Source of the DNA: Ruegeria atlantica | Lineage (GTDB): Bacteria > Pseudomonadota > Alphaproteobacteria > Rhodobacterales > Rhodobacteraceae | Reading direction: 5' to 3' | Assembly (NCBI RefSeq): GCF_013032005.1 | Contig: NZ_WQBE01000005.1 | Location: forward strand, 62,001-126,000 | DNA length: 64,000 nt | In this document: in pieces, positions 26,737 to 36,238 of the stretch | Layout: every line of letters starts with the position of its first letter | Numbering within the stretch: the stretch's first letter is position 1 | Made by a program: the position numbers and the translations under genes | Notes under the pieces: generated by a model | Databases searched by the model: none | Told to the model about the DNA's origin: nothing | The model's input: the letters and a program-made list of their open reading frames with translations, nothing else

Positions 26737-27288
26737 TCAGGCCGCCTCTTTGGCCAGCCTGTAAACCGTCGCTCTGCTGACCCCATAGTCCTTTGCGATC
26801 TGGGTTGGCTTCTCACCATTTTGGAACGCCTCACGAATGGCTGTGGCCTTAGTCTCGTCCATAGCTGGGCGTCCTTTGAACTTCCCCTCAGCCTTGGCCT
26901 TAGCAATCCCTTCACGCTGCCTTTCAAGCATCACCTCACGTTCAAACTGAGCAACAGCACCGAGGATGGTTTCAAGCATCTGTGCGGTGGCGCTGTCGTT
27001 CATCATGGGCATGTTCATGATGTGCAGTTGAACGCCTTTGCCTGAAAGCCGCTTGCGTAAATCGATGAGGTCAGGGACCGAGCGCGCTAGACGGTCCAGC
27101 TTAGTGACAACCAGAGTGTCCCCTTCACGGGCATAGTCTATGGCTGCCTCAAGCTGGTCACGTTGCTTCACACTACTGACCTGCTCAGCAAACACCTTCT
27201 CACAACCATGGTCTTTCAACTCACGCTGCTGCGCTTCAAAGCCTGCGATCTGGTCTGCTGTCGACGTCCGCGCGTATCCGATTAGCAT
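26737..27288 (-). CDS. Serine recombinase (resolvase/invertase family)
   Basis: This 183-residue protein has the complete small serine recombinase layout. The catalytic Ser9 lies in IGYARTSTADQ. Conserved TLVVTKLDRLARS is at about 58-70, the long E helix QFEREVMLERQREGI near 115-129, and a C-terminal helix-turn-helix (PTQIAKDYGVSRATVYRL) at about 160-178. GGAG lies 9-12 bases before ATG. It would cut and exchange DNA at inverted or direct crossover sites; the repeat array just past its 3' end is a candidate substrate. It may act in inversion, cointegrate resolution or as a relic of a transposon. Confidence 0.93.
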   Translation of the reverse strand: MLIGYARTSTADQIAGFEAQQRELKDHGCEKVFAEQVSSVKQRDQLEAAIDYAREGDTLVVTKLDRLARSVPDLIDLRKRLSGKGVQLHIMNMPMMNDSATAQMLETILGAVAQFEREVMLERQREGIAKAKAEGKFKGRPAMDETKATAIREAFQNGEKPTQIAKDYGVSRATVYRLAKEAA

Positions 27289-27430
27289 GTGCCTGTCTCC
27301 GAGTGTGTATCGTTAACCTTTGAGAGTTAAGTAAGAAAGTGCGCTATAAGTTTCAACCCACTTAAATGAGACAGTATCTTAGGGGTTGGCACCTGTCTTG
27401 TTACACTCTGGTCAAATGAGACGCGCGCAT

Positions 27431-27598
27431 TCAGGCTGCCGTAGCTGTCTTCCTGTGGTTCGTGAACATCAGACGGTAGCGGCCAACATCAACGAAGGTC
27501 TCGCCCGGTCCCTCACGGGTCACCTTAAAGGGCGTTGAGTGCGGGTGACGCTCGATGAGCAAGTCAAAGTGGTCGACGCAATAGTCAAAGACGATCAT
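27431..27598 (-). CDS. Small hypothetical protein
   Basis: From ATG 27598, with AGGA ten bases before it, the product is 55 residues (starting MIVFDYCVDHFDLLIERHP, ending TNHRKTATAA). A longer frame to 27658 has no ribosome site. It is compact and soluble, with no recognised domain. It lies alone between the recombinase and the Abi-alpha-like gene. Confidence 0.45.
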   Translation of the reverse strand: MIVFDYCVDHFDLLIERHPHSTPFKVTREGPGETFVDVGRYRLMFTNHRKTATAA

Positions 27599-27910
27599 TC
27601 TACTATTCCTATTCTTGGTAGTGCTGCATCTATGTGATGCAACGTGTAGATGATTCATGCGAAGCTTCGCGTCAACCCTTTGTTTTTAATTAATTAAAGA
27701 GACTTTCCCGCAGGTGCTGAGAACTGATCTTGTGACACCCCCCCGGGGGGTAACGCGGTGCCTCTCTTACTATCTCTGGGCCACAAATTTTTGTGGTGAA
27801 ATCATTCTGGCGTAGGATTCTGTGCAAGTACTCACACCCATAGGACCCCTGTTCGGCCGCCCCTGAATAAACTATAAAATCAGAAACTTAAGATAACGTA
27901 GGGTGAGTAT
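27599..27910. other. Intergenic gap before Abi-alpha-like gene
   Basis: About 310 bp, A/T rich. It contains a C7/G6 palindromic tract at 27738-27750 and should hold the promoter of the plus-strand gene at 27911. No consensus promoter stands out. Confidence 0.4.
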
Positions 27911-28849
27911 ATGCCAAGTGATGATGATACGAAGCCGAAGGTCTCCGTGGATGTAACAATTGGAAAACAAATTGATGCTGCGCTTGGCGACGTTATCCGC
28001 GGCCTACTACAGAAGCCTTCCGAGGAAGCAGGAAACCTGTTGGCAGACGGTATCGGTATATTAGGAGATCGGGTCAAACGAAAACGTTTGCTCAATACAC
28101 AGCTAGGCTTGGAAGAAACCAGAGGTGCGCTTGAAGAACGAGGCATAGAGCTAAAGGACATTACGCCACCATTAGAAGAAGACTTACACGTTCTTCTAGA
28201 TGGTATGTCTGTATCTGCTGACGAAAAGGTTAGAGCGCTTTGGTCTGGATTATTAGCAAGCGCACTTGACCCCAACAAATCCCAAAGCATCGACCGCCCT
28301 TTGGTCTCCGCTATTTCCTCACTATCCCCTGCTGATGCGAGGATTATTGAGTATGTGGCTTTCGTAGTGAAGAACAACCGCGCAATACAACAAGATGCGA
28401 CGAAGGCGGCGGGCTTGGAGGGAAAGAAATGGCTCACCTATGGGGACGTTGACCGGGTCAAGAAAGAACGGCAGGCAATGGGGCCGCGTCTCATTACGTT
28501 CATGGAAGATACATCTCGAATGGCGGCAGAGTTTGAGCTTCAAGAGATTACCACGGCGGACGACTGGTCGGATAACTTGAGGCGAGTGGGTGTCATTCGA
28601 CCAAAGCCCGAAGAATACACTCCTATCACTGACGCGCCCTCATTTAGCAGTATGGATGTTCATGGCGGGCATATTTCAGAGCTTTTGAAGTTTGTCGAAG
28701 AAAGAGTTTCAGAGGCGGAAAGTTTGTCTTTGGAGGGTCTGGAAATAGACTTCCTTGTCAGTCGCAATGAAGACGAGCAAGAGGTGAGCCTAGGAATTGA
28801 ACTTACACGGTTTGGCGAGAAACTTTGCCAAGCATGTGGTTTGTTGTAA
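27911..28849 (+). CDS. Abi-alpha (DUF4393)-like protein, possible abortive-infection factor
   Basis: This is a 312-residue soluble protein. The segment near residues 80-145 fits the DUF4393/Abi-alpha pattern: IELKDITPPLEEDLHVLLDG, then SADEKVRALWSGLLASALDPN, then LVSAISSLSPADARIIEYV. A leading alternating segment (GKQIDAALGDVIRGLLQKPSEEAG) precedes it. Members of this family are linked to abortive phage infection in lactococci, with unknown mechanism. The start has AGGGTGAG just before ATG. It stands alone on the plus strand within the island, so it may be a single-gene defence module. The family call rests on pattern memory and needs a profile search. Confidence 0.55.
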   Translation: MPSDDDTKPKVSVDVTIGKQIDAALGDVIRGLLQKPSEEAGNLLADGIGILGDRVKRKRLLNTQLGLEETRGALEERGIELKDITPPLEEDLHVLLDGMSVSADEKVRALWSGLLASALDPNKSQSIDRPLVSAISSLSPADARIIEYVAFVVKNNRAIQQDATKAAGLEGKKWLTYGDVDRVKKERQAMGPRLITFMEDTSRMAAEFELQEITTADDWSDNLRRVGVIRPKPEEYTPITDAPSFSSMDVHGGHISELLKFVEERVSEAESLSLEGLEIDFLVSRNEDEQEVSLGIELTRFGEKLCQACGLL

Positions 28850-28983
28850 TGCGTTGTTGCAGCTATCGGCTTGTGATTTTCGGCCTTTGGTTAAATTTTC
28901 CCGTGGGTCAACATTAGCTAAATTTGATTGCTTTCTCGACGCTTTGCAGTGTTTTCCTTAGAGGTGCGTCCGAAGCGTCGAGG

Positions 28984-29520
28984 CTATAGAGAAAGCCCCA
29001 TTACATCTGTCACGCCCCATGTCATACACGCGGCGGGTGCAGAATCTTCATGGTCACAAAAATCCAAGTTTTCGAATTGCCCGCTTTCAAGGTCTGACAG
29101 TTCTACTTGAAACTCAGCTTCGTTCAGGGGGTCTATCCAAATTGGTGTTTCGGCTGAGTACTCCTGTTCCTCGCCTTTCTCGTCAAAAATGCTAACTGAG
29201 ATTTGTATCCAAGTAGTCACGTGGTCTGGTGTCTTGTTTTTGAGAACGCCGCCCCAACTTACAGTTTGCTGCTTCAGCCGCGGCCCCGCGCGGCCTGTCG
29301 CGTGGTCGTTATGGTATAGACGCTTGTGAAACGTTGTCACGCATGTTGCCTTTATGACTTCTGTAGAGAGAAGCTCGCTGTCCGAATAAGACATGCAAGT
29401 TTCGACACCTTTCAAGGTTCCTTGGTTTATCGCCTCGTTTATCGCCCGTTGCACTGGTTTAACGCCTATGACCAAGACCGCTACAAGACATGCCAACCCC
29501 ACTATAATATAGTTTTTCAC
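28984..29520 (-). CDS. Membrane-anchored protein of unknown function
   Basis: I place the start at GTG 29520, with GGAG nine bases upstream; the frame opens at a TTG 18 bp earlier. The 178-residue product has one N-terminal membrane segment (YIIVGLACLVAVLVIGV). A mostly hydrophilic domain follows, probably exported, with several Cys (near CMSYSDSE, KATCVTTF, FCDHEDSAPAACMTW). No family is recognised. It lies between the Abi-alpha-like gene (convergent) and the integrase (same strand). Confidence 0.55.
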   Translation of the reverse strand: MKNYIIVGLACLVAVLVIGVKPVQRAINEAINQGTLKGVETCMSYSDSELLSTEVIKATCVTTFHKRLYHNDHATGRAGPRLKQQTVSWGGVLKNKTPDHVTTWIQISVSIFDEKGEEQEYSAETPIWIDPLNEAEFQVELSDLESGQFENLDFCDHEDSAPAACMTWGVTDVMGLSL

Positions 29521-29662
29521 TAAGTTTATCTCCGCCAATTATTTCAATCTGTTTCGCATGTTGCGATGAAACGGTCCACTTGCTTTGAGCTATTGCACTT
29601 TGCCGCTTTCGGATAAGAGGCCAAAACTTGGGATTTCTCAAACGGCAGGAAACTTAGAACTT

Positions 29663-31177
29663 CTAGTCGAGCTTAATGCACGGAATTTTACAGATTTCGC
29701 GGTATAGTGTTTCAACGGGAAAGTCCCCATAGTCGTCGCCTGCGTTACCAGATGCGTGACCGCAGATTGCATTCTGATAGGCTGTATCGACATCCGCATT
29801 CCGCGCCTGAGTCTTGAATCTATGTCGCCACGCATGGCTCGGCTGTATCCTAGGGTCTGCTATGCCCACCTTGTTCCTAACCCAATCGCCAACCTTATCA
29901 CGGGCGTTCTGGGACAACCGCAAGGCGTCTTCCGGGGTCCTGCCTCCATCGTGGAATAGATACCCCGCACTGGTACTGTTAATGAAGTCAACAAGGCCAA
30001 TATCGTTTAGGTGGGGGTGTAAAGGCACGGTTCGATAGCGTCGTGCTTTGACGCTCCCTGCGTCCGGCGTGATTAAGAGCCATTGGATATTCCCTTCGCT
30101 TCGCAAGTCTTGTTTACGGAGCTGTGCGATTTCACCTGCCCTCGCTCCGGTATAGGCGCAAATCCAAGGTATCCAGCGGCAGGCTAGTTTGTTTTTTCGG
30201 GTGGCCCGTGCGTCGTCATTTAGGGCGTCGTTGGCGTGTCGCAGTATTCTTTTCGCTTCATCATCTGTGAAGCCCTTAGAACGCGCCGCAATAGGTTTTG
30301 GAACTTTGAAGGAAACGTCCTTGGATGGATCACTTTCAATCAGAAACTTCGACCGTGCCAAGCGAAGAATAGCTTTGATGGCCGCTAGGTATTTTCGGCC
30401 AATGGTTTTTGCCGTAAGGTCCTTCTCGTCCCGCAAGTAGTCGCACCAGTCAGCAATGTCCTTAGGTTTTATTCGGGTGACATCCTCATGACCCAGATAT
30501 GCGATCAGAGCATCCTTCTTCTGAGCGAAGTCATCGACCGTTGCGGCTGCCTTTCCGTTACTCAAGTGGTCTTTCTTCCACCGTTCAAAAAGGCTGGTGA
30601 GGGTGGGGCCTTCGGTTGCCACTTTTGGCGAGGCTGAGGGTTCCCACTCAGGGAAGCGCATAGCTTGAGGGTCCGGGGTGAAGTCGCCTTCGGCCCGCTT
30701 CAATTGCTGACTAGCTGCCTGCTTCCAAGACCTATGGACTTCGCGTAGCAAACGAGTGCGCGTAGGTTCGTCTACAGCAATTCCTTCTTCTGCCAATATC
30801 TCGTCAGCGGCATCTCCGTACCATTTTTCTAATCCGCCCTCAGCGGCCTCCGCTTGGTGGCTCAGTTCCAGAACGCGGTTCCAAATCTCAGGTTCACCCG
30901 GTTCGTTTTCCAGCACTTCCATAAGGCGGAAGTAAACACGCCCCGAAAGTGCAACGATCTTTTTCAAGGGAAGCGGTTCAGGCTTTGCCCGAAGGGACGC
31001 CCATCGCTTTTGGATTTTGGCGTATTCAGCCGCAAATCTCTCTTTGGCCTCTGCTGGGTCTCTGGTGCGTAGTGACTTTGACACCTCGGCACGGCCAACG
31101 ATTCCCTTAAGGTCCGCTGGAACGCGCACCCTGACGTAGTAGATTCCGCTTTTTTTGTCTTTGACTGGTGTAGGCAT
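29663..31177 (-). CDS. Tyrosine recombinase / island integrase
   Basis: From ATG 31177 the product is 504 residues; an upstream TTG in frame is less likely. The N terminus (KSGIYYVRVRVPADLKGIVGR) is the DUF6538-type arm-binding domain common in alphaproteobacterial integrases. A SAM-like core-binding domain lies near 190-290. The catalytic domain shows Arg in YTGARAGEIAQL, HAWRHRF, GHASG and a Tyr near the end (DDYGDF or ETLYREI). It ends 1.6 kb from, and starts 92 bp from, the tRNA-Thr 3' end, as expected for the enzyme that inserted the island there. Confidence 0.92.
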   Translation of the reverse strand: MPTPVKDKKSGIYYVRVRVPADLKGIVGRAEVSKSLRTRDPAEAKERFAAEYAKIQKRWASLRAKPEPLPLKKIVALSGRVYFRLMEVLENEPGEPEIWNRVLELSHQAEAAEGGLEKWYGDAADEILAEEGIAVDEPTRTRLLREVHRSWKQAASQQLKRAEGDFTPDPQAMRFPEWEPSASPKVATEGPTLTSLFERWKKDHLSNGKAAATVDDFAQKKDALIAYLGHEDVTRIKPKDIADWCDYLRDEKDLTAKTIGRKYLAAIKAILRLARSKFLIESDPSKDVSFKVPKPIAARSKGFTDDEAKRILRHANDALNDDARATRKNKLACRWIPWICAYTGARAGEIAQLRKQDLRSEGNIQWLLITPDAGSVKARRYRTVPLHPHLNDIGLVDFINSTSAGYLFHDGGRTPEDALRLSQNARDKVGDWVRNKVGIADPRIQPSHAWRHRFKTQARNADVDTAYQNAICGHASGNAGDDYGDFPVETLYREICKIPCIKLD

Positions 31178-31268
31178 GATAAGGGTCACTGTGTAGGACT
31201 CCTGTGTAGGAGTCTGCAAGCGCAAGCCGTTGGTTCGGCGTAAGTTTTTGAGGAATATAAGGAAATCA

Positions 31269-31343
<75 letters not shown>

Positions 31344-31426
31344 GCTGTGGGCGGGTGATTAGACGCAAACGAAACAGGGCGCAAGGGTCTCTGGACGGTT
31401 TTTTTCACCTCCTGTAGAGAAAGATT

Positions 31427-31582
31427 ATGGCAGATAGAAATACACCCAAAAAACATGGCAAATCCGCGGACGCTCGGGAAGAGCGGCTGAAGGCGGCGCT
31501 GAAGGCGAATATGGCGCGGCGCAAGGCGCAGGCCAAGGCGCGCGCAAGCTCGGATAACGATGCCGAAAAGGACGAGGGATAA
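31427..31582 (+). CDS. Small basic protein upstream of murA
   Basis: A 51-codon frame runs from ATG 31427 to TAA 31582, with AGAGAAAG before the start. The product (starting MADRNTPKKHGKSADAREER, ending NDAEKDEG) is almost all charged residues and Ala, predicted as one helix with an acidic tail. It ends six bases before murA, so the two are co-transcribed. I recall similar tiny ORFs before murA in related genomes, but cannot assign a role. Confidence 0.65.
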   Translation: MADRNTPKKHGKSADAREERLKAALKANMARRKAQAKARASSDNDAEKDEG

Positions 31583-31588
31583 GAGCAG

Positions 31589-32857
31589 ATGGATTCGATT
31601 CTGGTGACGGGCAATGGGCCGCTGAACGGTCAGATACCGATTGCGGGGGCCAAGAATGCGTGTTTGACGCTGATGCCCGCAACCTTGCTGAGCGAAGAAC
31701 CGCTGACGCTGACCAATGCGCCGCGGCTGAGCGACATCAAGACCATGACACAATTGCTGCAGTCTTTGGGGGCTGAGGTGTCGTCGCTGCAGGACGGGCA
31801 GGTGATCGCGATGTCGAGTCATGATCTGACCAGCCACACTGCGGATTATGAAATCGTGCGCAAGATGCGTGCGTCCAATTTGGTGTTGGGTCCGATGCTG
31901 GCGCGGTTGGGGCAGGCGGTGGTTTCGCTGCCTGGCGGTTGTGCGATTGGCGCGCGACCCATGGACCTGCACGTTGAGGGGCTTGAGGCGCTGGGCGCTG
32001 AGATCGAGCTGAAGGACGGCTATCTGCACGCCAAGGCATCCGGCGGGTTGAAAGGCGCAGTCCACGAGATGCGTTTTGCATCGGTGGGTGCGACCGAAAA
32101 CATCGTCATGGCGGCCACATTGGCCAAAGGCACCACGGTTCTGAAGAACGCCGCGCGCGAGCCTGAGATCGTCGATCTAGTCGAGTGCCTGCGCAAGATG
32201 GGCGCACAAATCTCGGGCGAGGGGACCTCGACCATCGAGATTCAGGGCGTTGATCGCTTGCACGGTGCAACCCACCAGGTTGTGACCGATCGGATTGAGC
32301 TGGGCACCTATATGCTGGCCCCGGCCATTTGCGGTGGTGAGGTAGAGTTGCTGGGCGGTCGCATGTCGCTGGTTAACTCCTTTGCTGCCAAGCTCGACGC
32401 GGCGGGTGTCAGCGTCACGCAAACCGAAAAGGGTCTGAAAGTGGCGCGCAAGAACGGGCGCGTGACCTCGGTGGATGTGGTGACCGAGCCTTTTCCGGGG
32501 TTTCCGACTGACCTGCAGGCGCAGATGATGGCGTTGATGTGTACGGCCGAAGGCACCGCGGTATTGGAAGAACGCATCTTCGAGAATCGCTTTATGCACG
32601 CCCCTGAACTGGTGCGCATGGGCGCGAATATCGAAGTGCATGGCGGCACGGCCACTGTTACAGGTGTGGATCAGCTGAAAGGTGCGCCGGTGATGGCAAC
32701 GGATCTGCGGGCTTCAGTCTCGTTGATTCTGGCGGGTCTGGCAGCCGAGGGCGAGACCACGGTCAGCCGGGTCTATCATCTGGACCGCGGATATGAGCAT
32801 GTGGTGCGCAAGCTGGAAGGCGTGGGTGCAAAAATAGAACGGATCAAGGGCCAATGA
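31589..32857 (+). CDS. murA: UDP-N-acetylglucosamine 1-carboxyvinyltransferase
   Basis: This 422-residue protein is the standard MurA length. It carries K22-N23 in GAKNACL, the fosfomycin-target Cys118 in [17 protein letters not shown], and a C-terminal [15 protein letters not shown] with the catalytic Asp and Arg. It transfers enolpyruvate from PEP to UDP-GlcNAc, the first committed step of peptidoglycan synthesis in the cytoplasm. The Cys (not Asp) at the active loop predicts fosfomycin sensitivity. Its stop overlaps the DUF2948 start (ATGA), making an operon with the downstream genes. Confidence 0.97.
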   Translation: MDSILVTGNGPLNGQIPIAGAKNACLTLMPATLLSEEPLTLTNAPRLSDIKTMTQLLQSLGAEVSSLQDGQVIAMSSHDLTSHTADYEIVRKMRASNLVLGPMLARLGQAVVSLPGGCAIGARPMDLHVEGLEALGAEIELKDGYLHAKASGGLKGAVHEMRFASVGATENIVMAATLAKGTTVLKNAAREPEIVDLVECLRKMGAQISGEGTSTIEIQGVDRLHGATHQVVTDRIELGTYMLAPAICGGEVELLGGRMSLVNSFAAKLDAAGVSVTQTEKGLKVARKNGRVTSVDVVTEPFPGFPTDLQAQMMALMCTAEGTAVLEERIFENRFMHAPELVRMGANIEVHGGTATVTGVDQLKGAPVMATDLRASVSLILAGLAAEGETTVSRVYHLDRGYEHVVRKLEGVGAKIERIKGQ

Positions 32858-33330
32858 CAGACGCAAGTTTCCACGACGGGCGCGAGGCCCCTCTGAATCT
32901 GGGTGCCGAGGATGCAGAGGATCTGCAGGTGATCTCGACCCTGGCGCAGGATGCGGTATTTCCTGTAACCGAGATAACATGGCAGCCCTCGCAGCGCCGG
33001 TTCGGCCTGCTGCTGAACCGTTTTCGGTGGGAAGATAAGGATGCCGCGACACGCCGTGATCGTCCGTTTGAGCGGGTTCAGGCGGTTCTGGTGTTCGATT
33101 CGGTGCTGTCGGTGGCCAGTCAGGGCATCGACCGCAGGGATAAGGAGATGGTGATGTCCCTGCTGTCGATTGATTTTGAGGCAGGCGAGGACGGAGCGGG
33201 TCAGGTTTTGCTGACGCTGGCAGGGGATGGTGCCATCCGACTGAAGGTCGAAGCACTGGACGCCACGCTCAAGGATGTGACGCGGCCGTACAAGGCCCCT
33301 TCGGGTCAGGCGCCGCATCACCCCGAATAG
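32854..33330 (+). CDS. DUF2948 family protein
   Basis: This 158-residue cytoplasmic protein matches the alphaproteobacterial DUF2948 pattern. It begins near [23 protein letters not shown], has [13 protein letters not shown] near the middle, and ends with a beta-rich [22 protein letters not shown] part. It starts in the murA stop (ATGA overlap) and is followed directly by a GNAT gene, in the conserved murA-DUF2948-hisD block. The function is unknown. Confidence 0.85.
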   Translation: MTDASFHDGREAPLNLGAEDAEDLQVISTLAQDAVFPVTEITWQPSQRRFGLLLNRFRWEDKDAATRRDRPFERVQAVLVFDSVLSVASQGIDRRDKEMVMSLLSIDFEAGEDGAGQVLLTLAGDGAIRLKVEALDATLKDVTRPYKAPSGQAPHHPE

Positions 33331-33849
33331 ATGCAGAACAAGCGCGGCATTTCACAGGCATTCTCGCAATTTCCGGCTGGAGTATCCCTGCGCCGCGCAA
33401 CCGTTTTTGATGTGTTCGATCTGAGTCGGGTGTTGATCCGATCGATCACCCAGCTTTGTGTCGCGGATCATCGGGGCGACCCACAGGCCATCGCGCATTG
33501 GACCGCAAACAAGGACCCTGCATCCATCCGGGGTTGGATCGTGGCGGGTGCGCACATATGGCTGGCCGAACATGCAGGGCAGGTTGCCGCCGTGGGCGGT
33601 TTGCGCGACGACGAAATCACGCTGCTGTACATTGACCCGGATCACACTGGTCATGGCATCGGGACCGTCCTGCTGCACCGGCTTGAGAAAGACCTGATTG
33701 CCTCAGGTCAATTCGATGCCAGACTAGAGGCGACAAAAACCGCGCAGGACTTTTACCGGCGGCACGGCTGGCAGGCCACCGGGCAATGTGGCGCGCGTGG
33801 CGACGTGTCCTGTTTCGCGATGCGCAAATCGCTGCACTCAAAGGACTAA
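33331..33849 (+). CDS. GNAT family N-acetyltransferase
   Basis: This 172-residue protein has GNAT motif A, ITLLYIDPDHTGHGIGTVLLHRL, near residues 92-114, and a C-terminal AQDFYRRHGWQATG. The ATG follows the DUF2948 stop directly (no gap), so it shares the transcript. Substrates are not predictable. The hisD gene follows 60 bp later. Confidence 0.85.
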   Translation: MQNKRGISQAFSQFPAGVSLRRATVFDVFDLSRVLIRSITQLCVADHRGDPQAIAHWTANKDPASIRGWIVAGAHIWLAEHAGQVAAVGGLRDDEITLLYIDPDHTGHGIGTVLLHRLEKDLIASGQFDARLEATKTAQDFYRRHGWQATGQCGARGDVSCFAMRKSLHSKD

Positions 33850-33909
33850 GGGTTGAGGCCAACTCATCCCGGCGATATGTCCCCATCAAACGCCCCGGAG
33901 TGCCTGATC

Positions 33910-35208
33910 ATGCCCGTTTTCCTTGATACCACGTCGTCCGAGTTCGAATCCGCCTTTCAAGCGCTGTTGTCGGCCAAGCGCGAGGACAGCCCGGACGTAG
34001 ACGCCACCGTAGCGCAAATCATCGATGATGTGCGCAGCCGGGGCGACGCGGCTGTGATAGAGTTGACCGCCAAGTTCGATCGGCTTGACCTGACGCCCGT
34101 TACTTTGACCTTTTCCGCAGAAGAAATCGACACTGCGGTTGCGCAGGTTTCGGATACGGACCGCGCTGCGCTGGAACTGGCCGCCGAGCGCATCCGCGCC
34201 TATCACGAAAAACAGATGCCTGAGGATCATCAATGGACCGACGAAGCCGGGGCGACACTGGGTTGGCGCTGGTCGGCGGTGTCGGCAGCCGGGCTTTATG
34301 TGCCGGGCGGGTTGGCCTCGTACCCCTCGTCAGTTCTGATGAATGCAATTCCGGCCAAGGTGGCGGGGGTTCAGCGGTTGGCTATTACGGTGCCAACGCC
34401 AGACGGGCAGGTGAATCCACTGGTCCTGTTGGCCGCGCGGCTTTCCGGAGTCGACGAAATCTATCGCATCGGTGGCGCGCAGGCGATTGCAGCGCTGGCC
34501 TATGGCACCGCATCCATCGCGCCAGTGGACAAGATCACTGGCCCGGGCAATGCCTTTGTCGCGGCGGCCAAGCGCCGAGTGTTCGGCAAGGTCGGGATCG
34601 ACATGATTGCCGGTCCATCTGAAATCCTCGTGATCGCGAACAAGGACAATGACCCCGATTGGATCGCGTTGGATCTGCTCAGCCAGGCCGAACATGACGA
34701 AAGCGCCCAGTCGATCCTGATCACCGATGATGCCGACTTTGGGCAGGCAGTGGCGCAAGCGGTTGAGAAGCGACTTGAAACCTTGCAACGCCGCGCCATC
34801 GCAGGGGCCAGCTGGCGCGACTTTGGGGCAATAATCACCGTGCGCGATTTGGATGAGGCCGCCGCCCTGTCCAATCGCATTGCGCCCGAGCATCTGGAGC
34901 TGTGCGTCGCCGATCCGGTCGGGCTGAGTGAAAAAACCATCCATGCGGGTGCGATTTTCCTGGGCCAGTACACGCCCGAGGCCATCGGTGATTACGTTGG
35001 TGGCCCAAATCACGTGCTGCCCACCGCGCGTTCGGCCAGGTTCTCATCCGGTCTCAGCGTGATGGATTTTCTAAAACGTACCACGCTCAGCCAGATGACG
35101 CCCGACGCGCTGCGCGCTATTGGCCCTGCGGCGGAACAACTGGCGCAATCCGAAAGCCTTGAGGCGCACGGTCTGTCGGTGACGGCCCGCCTCAATGGGC
35201 TGAATTGA
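33910..35208 (+). CDS. hisD: Histidinol dehydrogenase
   Basis: From ATG 33910, nine bases after GGAG, the product is 432 residues, the normal HisD size. Hallmarks include GLYVPGGLASYPSSVLMNAIPAK, the IAGPSEILVIAN loop, LLSQAEHDESAQSILIT and the C-terminal YVGGPNHVLPTARSARFSSGL. It oxidises histidinol to histidine in two NAD-dependent steps with a bound zinc. It lies outside a his operon, which is common in this group. The frame stays open to 33853, but the family start and ribosome site favour 33910. Confidence 0.96.
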   Translation: MPVFLDTTSSEFESAFQALLSAKREDSPDVDATVAQIIDDVRSRGDAAVIELTAKFDRLDLTPVTLTFSAEEIDTAVAQVSDTDRAALELAAERIRAYHEKQMPEDHQWTDEAGATLGWRWSAVSAAGLYVPGGLASYPSSVLMNAIPAKVAGVQRLAITVPTPDGQVNPLVLLAARLSGVDEIYRIGGAQAIAALAYGTASIAPVDKITGPGNAFVAAAKRRVFGKVGIDMIAGPSEILVIANKDNDPDWIALDLLSQAEHDESAQSILITDDADFGQAVAQAVEKRLETLQRRAIAGASWRDFGAIITVRDLDEAAALSNRIAPEHLELCVADPVGLSEKTIHAGAIFLGQYTPEAIGDYVGGPNHVLPTARSARFSSGLSVMDFLKRTTLSQMTPDALRAIGPAAEQLAQSESLEAHGLSVTARLNGLN

Positions 35209-35213
35209 CGCAA

Positions 35214-35272
35214 AGACCTATGGCACATGGCGTTTCTGTGCGTTGCTCAATGAAAACCATTGCTATAGGTCT
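35214..35272. other. Long hairpin between hisD and UPF0262
   Basis: AGACCTATGGCACATGG (35214-35230) pairs with CCATTGCTATAGGTCT (35257-35272) with one mismatch and one bulge around a 26-nt loop. It begins six bases after the hisD stop. There is no T tract, so it may be a processing or stabilising hairpin or a weak terminator. Confidence 0.45.
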
Positions 35273-35300
35273 GTGCTGAACTGAACGGACCACACGCGAC

Positions 35301-35780
35301 ATGACCCGCATTTCACATATCGAACTGGATGATCGAAACCTGCCGCCGCCGACCCCCGAGATCGAGCAAGAGCGCAAGGTCGCCATCTATGATCTGCTGG
35401 AAGACAATAGTTTTACCCTTCCTCAACGGGATGGGCGCACGGCGCCGGACGGGCCGTATCACGTGCAACTGTCGATCCGTGAAAAACGTCTGGTCTTTGA
35501 CATCGCCACAGAGGCCGAGGAAAAAGCCGCCGAGTTCCACCTTTCGCTTGGCCCGTTCAAGCAGGTGGTCAAAGACTATTTTCAGATCTGCGAAAGCTAT
35601 TTCAATGCGGTCAAGAACCTGCCACCCAGCCAGATCGAAACCATCGATATGGCCCGGCGCGGAATTCACAACGAAGGCAGCCGCGTGTTGCAGGAGCGGC
35701 TGGAAGGAAAGGCGGATATTGACACAGACACCGCCCGCCGTCTGTTCACGCTGATTTGCGTGTTGCATTTTGGGGGCTGA
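35301..35780 (+). CDS. UPF0262 family protein
   Basis: This 159-residue protein fits UPF0262: ISHIELDDRNLPPPTPEIEQER at the start, then KVAIYDLLEDNSF, the LSLGPFKQVVKDYFQICESY core and ARRGIHNEGSRVLQERL near the end. It is a conserved alphaproteobacterial protein of unknown role. It is nearly always next to hisD and the small phosphatase, as here. The phosphatase gene starts three bases after its stop, so they are translated together. Confidence 0.9.
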   Translation: MTRISHIELDDRNLPPPTPEIEQERKVAIYDLLEDNSFTLPQRDGRTAPDGPYHVQLSIREKRLVFDIATEAEEKAAEFHLSLGPFKQVVKDYFQICESYFNAVKNLPPSQIETIDMARRGIHNEGSRVLQERLEGKADIDTDTARRLFTLICVLHFGG

Positions 35781-35783
35781 CGC

Positions 35784-36236
35784 GTGAAGCCTCTGCCGCA
35801 GTCGGTCCTATTTTGTTGCGACCACAACTCGGTCCGGTCTCCGATGGCCGAAGGTATCATGAAGAAATTCTATGGTACCGGCACCTATGTACAGTCTGCT
35901 GGCGTCCATAACGACCTTGAGATTGACGGGTTTTGCATTTCCGTTTGTCACGAGATCGGCGTCGAGCTGTCCCGGCATCGCTCGCGGTCCTTTGATGAGA
36001 TGCAGGAATGGGGCGACGATCTTAGTTCCTTCGACCTGGTCGTGGCTCTGTCGCCCGCCAGTCAGCGTCAGGCGCTGGAATTGACACGGGTTTTTCATCT
36101 GGATGTCGATTATTGGCCAATAATGGACCCTACTGGACTGGGCGAGAATCGCGAACAAAAGCTACATCACTACCGACAGACCCGCGATCAGATCATCAAG
36201 CATCTGAAAGACCGCTGGGGCGAACCTACGGAGTGA
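35784..36236 (+). CDS. Low-molecular-weight protein-tyrosine-phosphatase-like protein
   Basis: This is a 150-residue protein from GTG 35784. The P-loop C-x5-R is CDHNSVR at residues 12-18, followed by SPMAEGIMKKF. A C-terminal acidic loop (DYWPIMDPTGLGEN) supplies the general acid. The family includes tyrosine phosphatases and arsenate reductases; no thioredoxin-type Cys pair is evident, so phosphatase is more likely. It is coupled to UPF0262 upstream and to an NTF2-like gene two bases downstream. Confidence 0.85.
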   Translation: MKPLPQSVLFCCDHNSVRSPMAEGIMKKFYGTGTYVQSAGVHNDLEIDGFCISVCHEIGVELSRHRSRSFDEMQEWGDDLSSFDLVVALSPASQRQALELTRVFHLDVDYWPIMDPTGLGENREQKLHHYRQTRDQIIKHLKDRWGEPTE

Positions 36237-36238
36237 CC

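Noticed and set aside
27738..27750. C/G palindromic tract as a terminator
   Set aside because: A C7/G6 tract cannot form a hairpin with a proper loop and has no T tract; no role is assigned.
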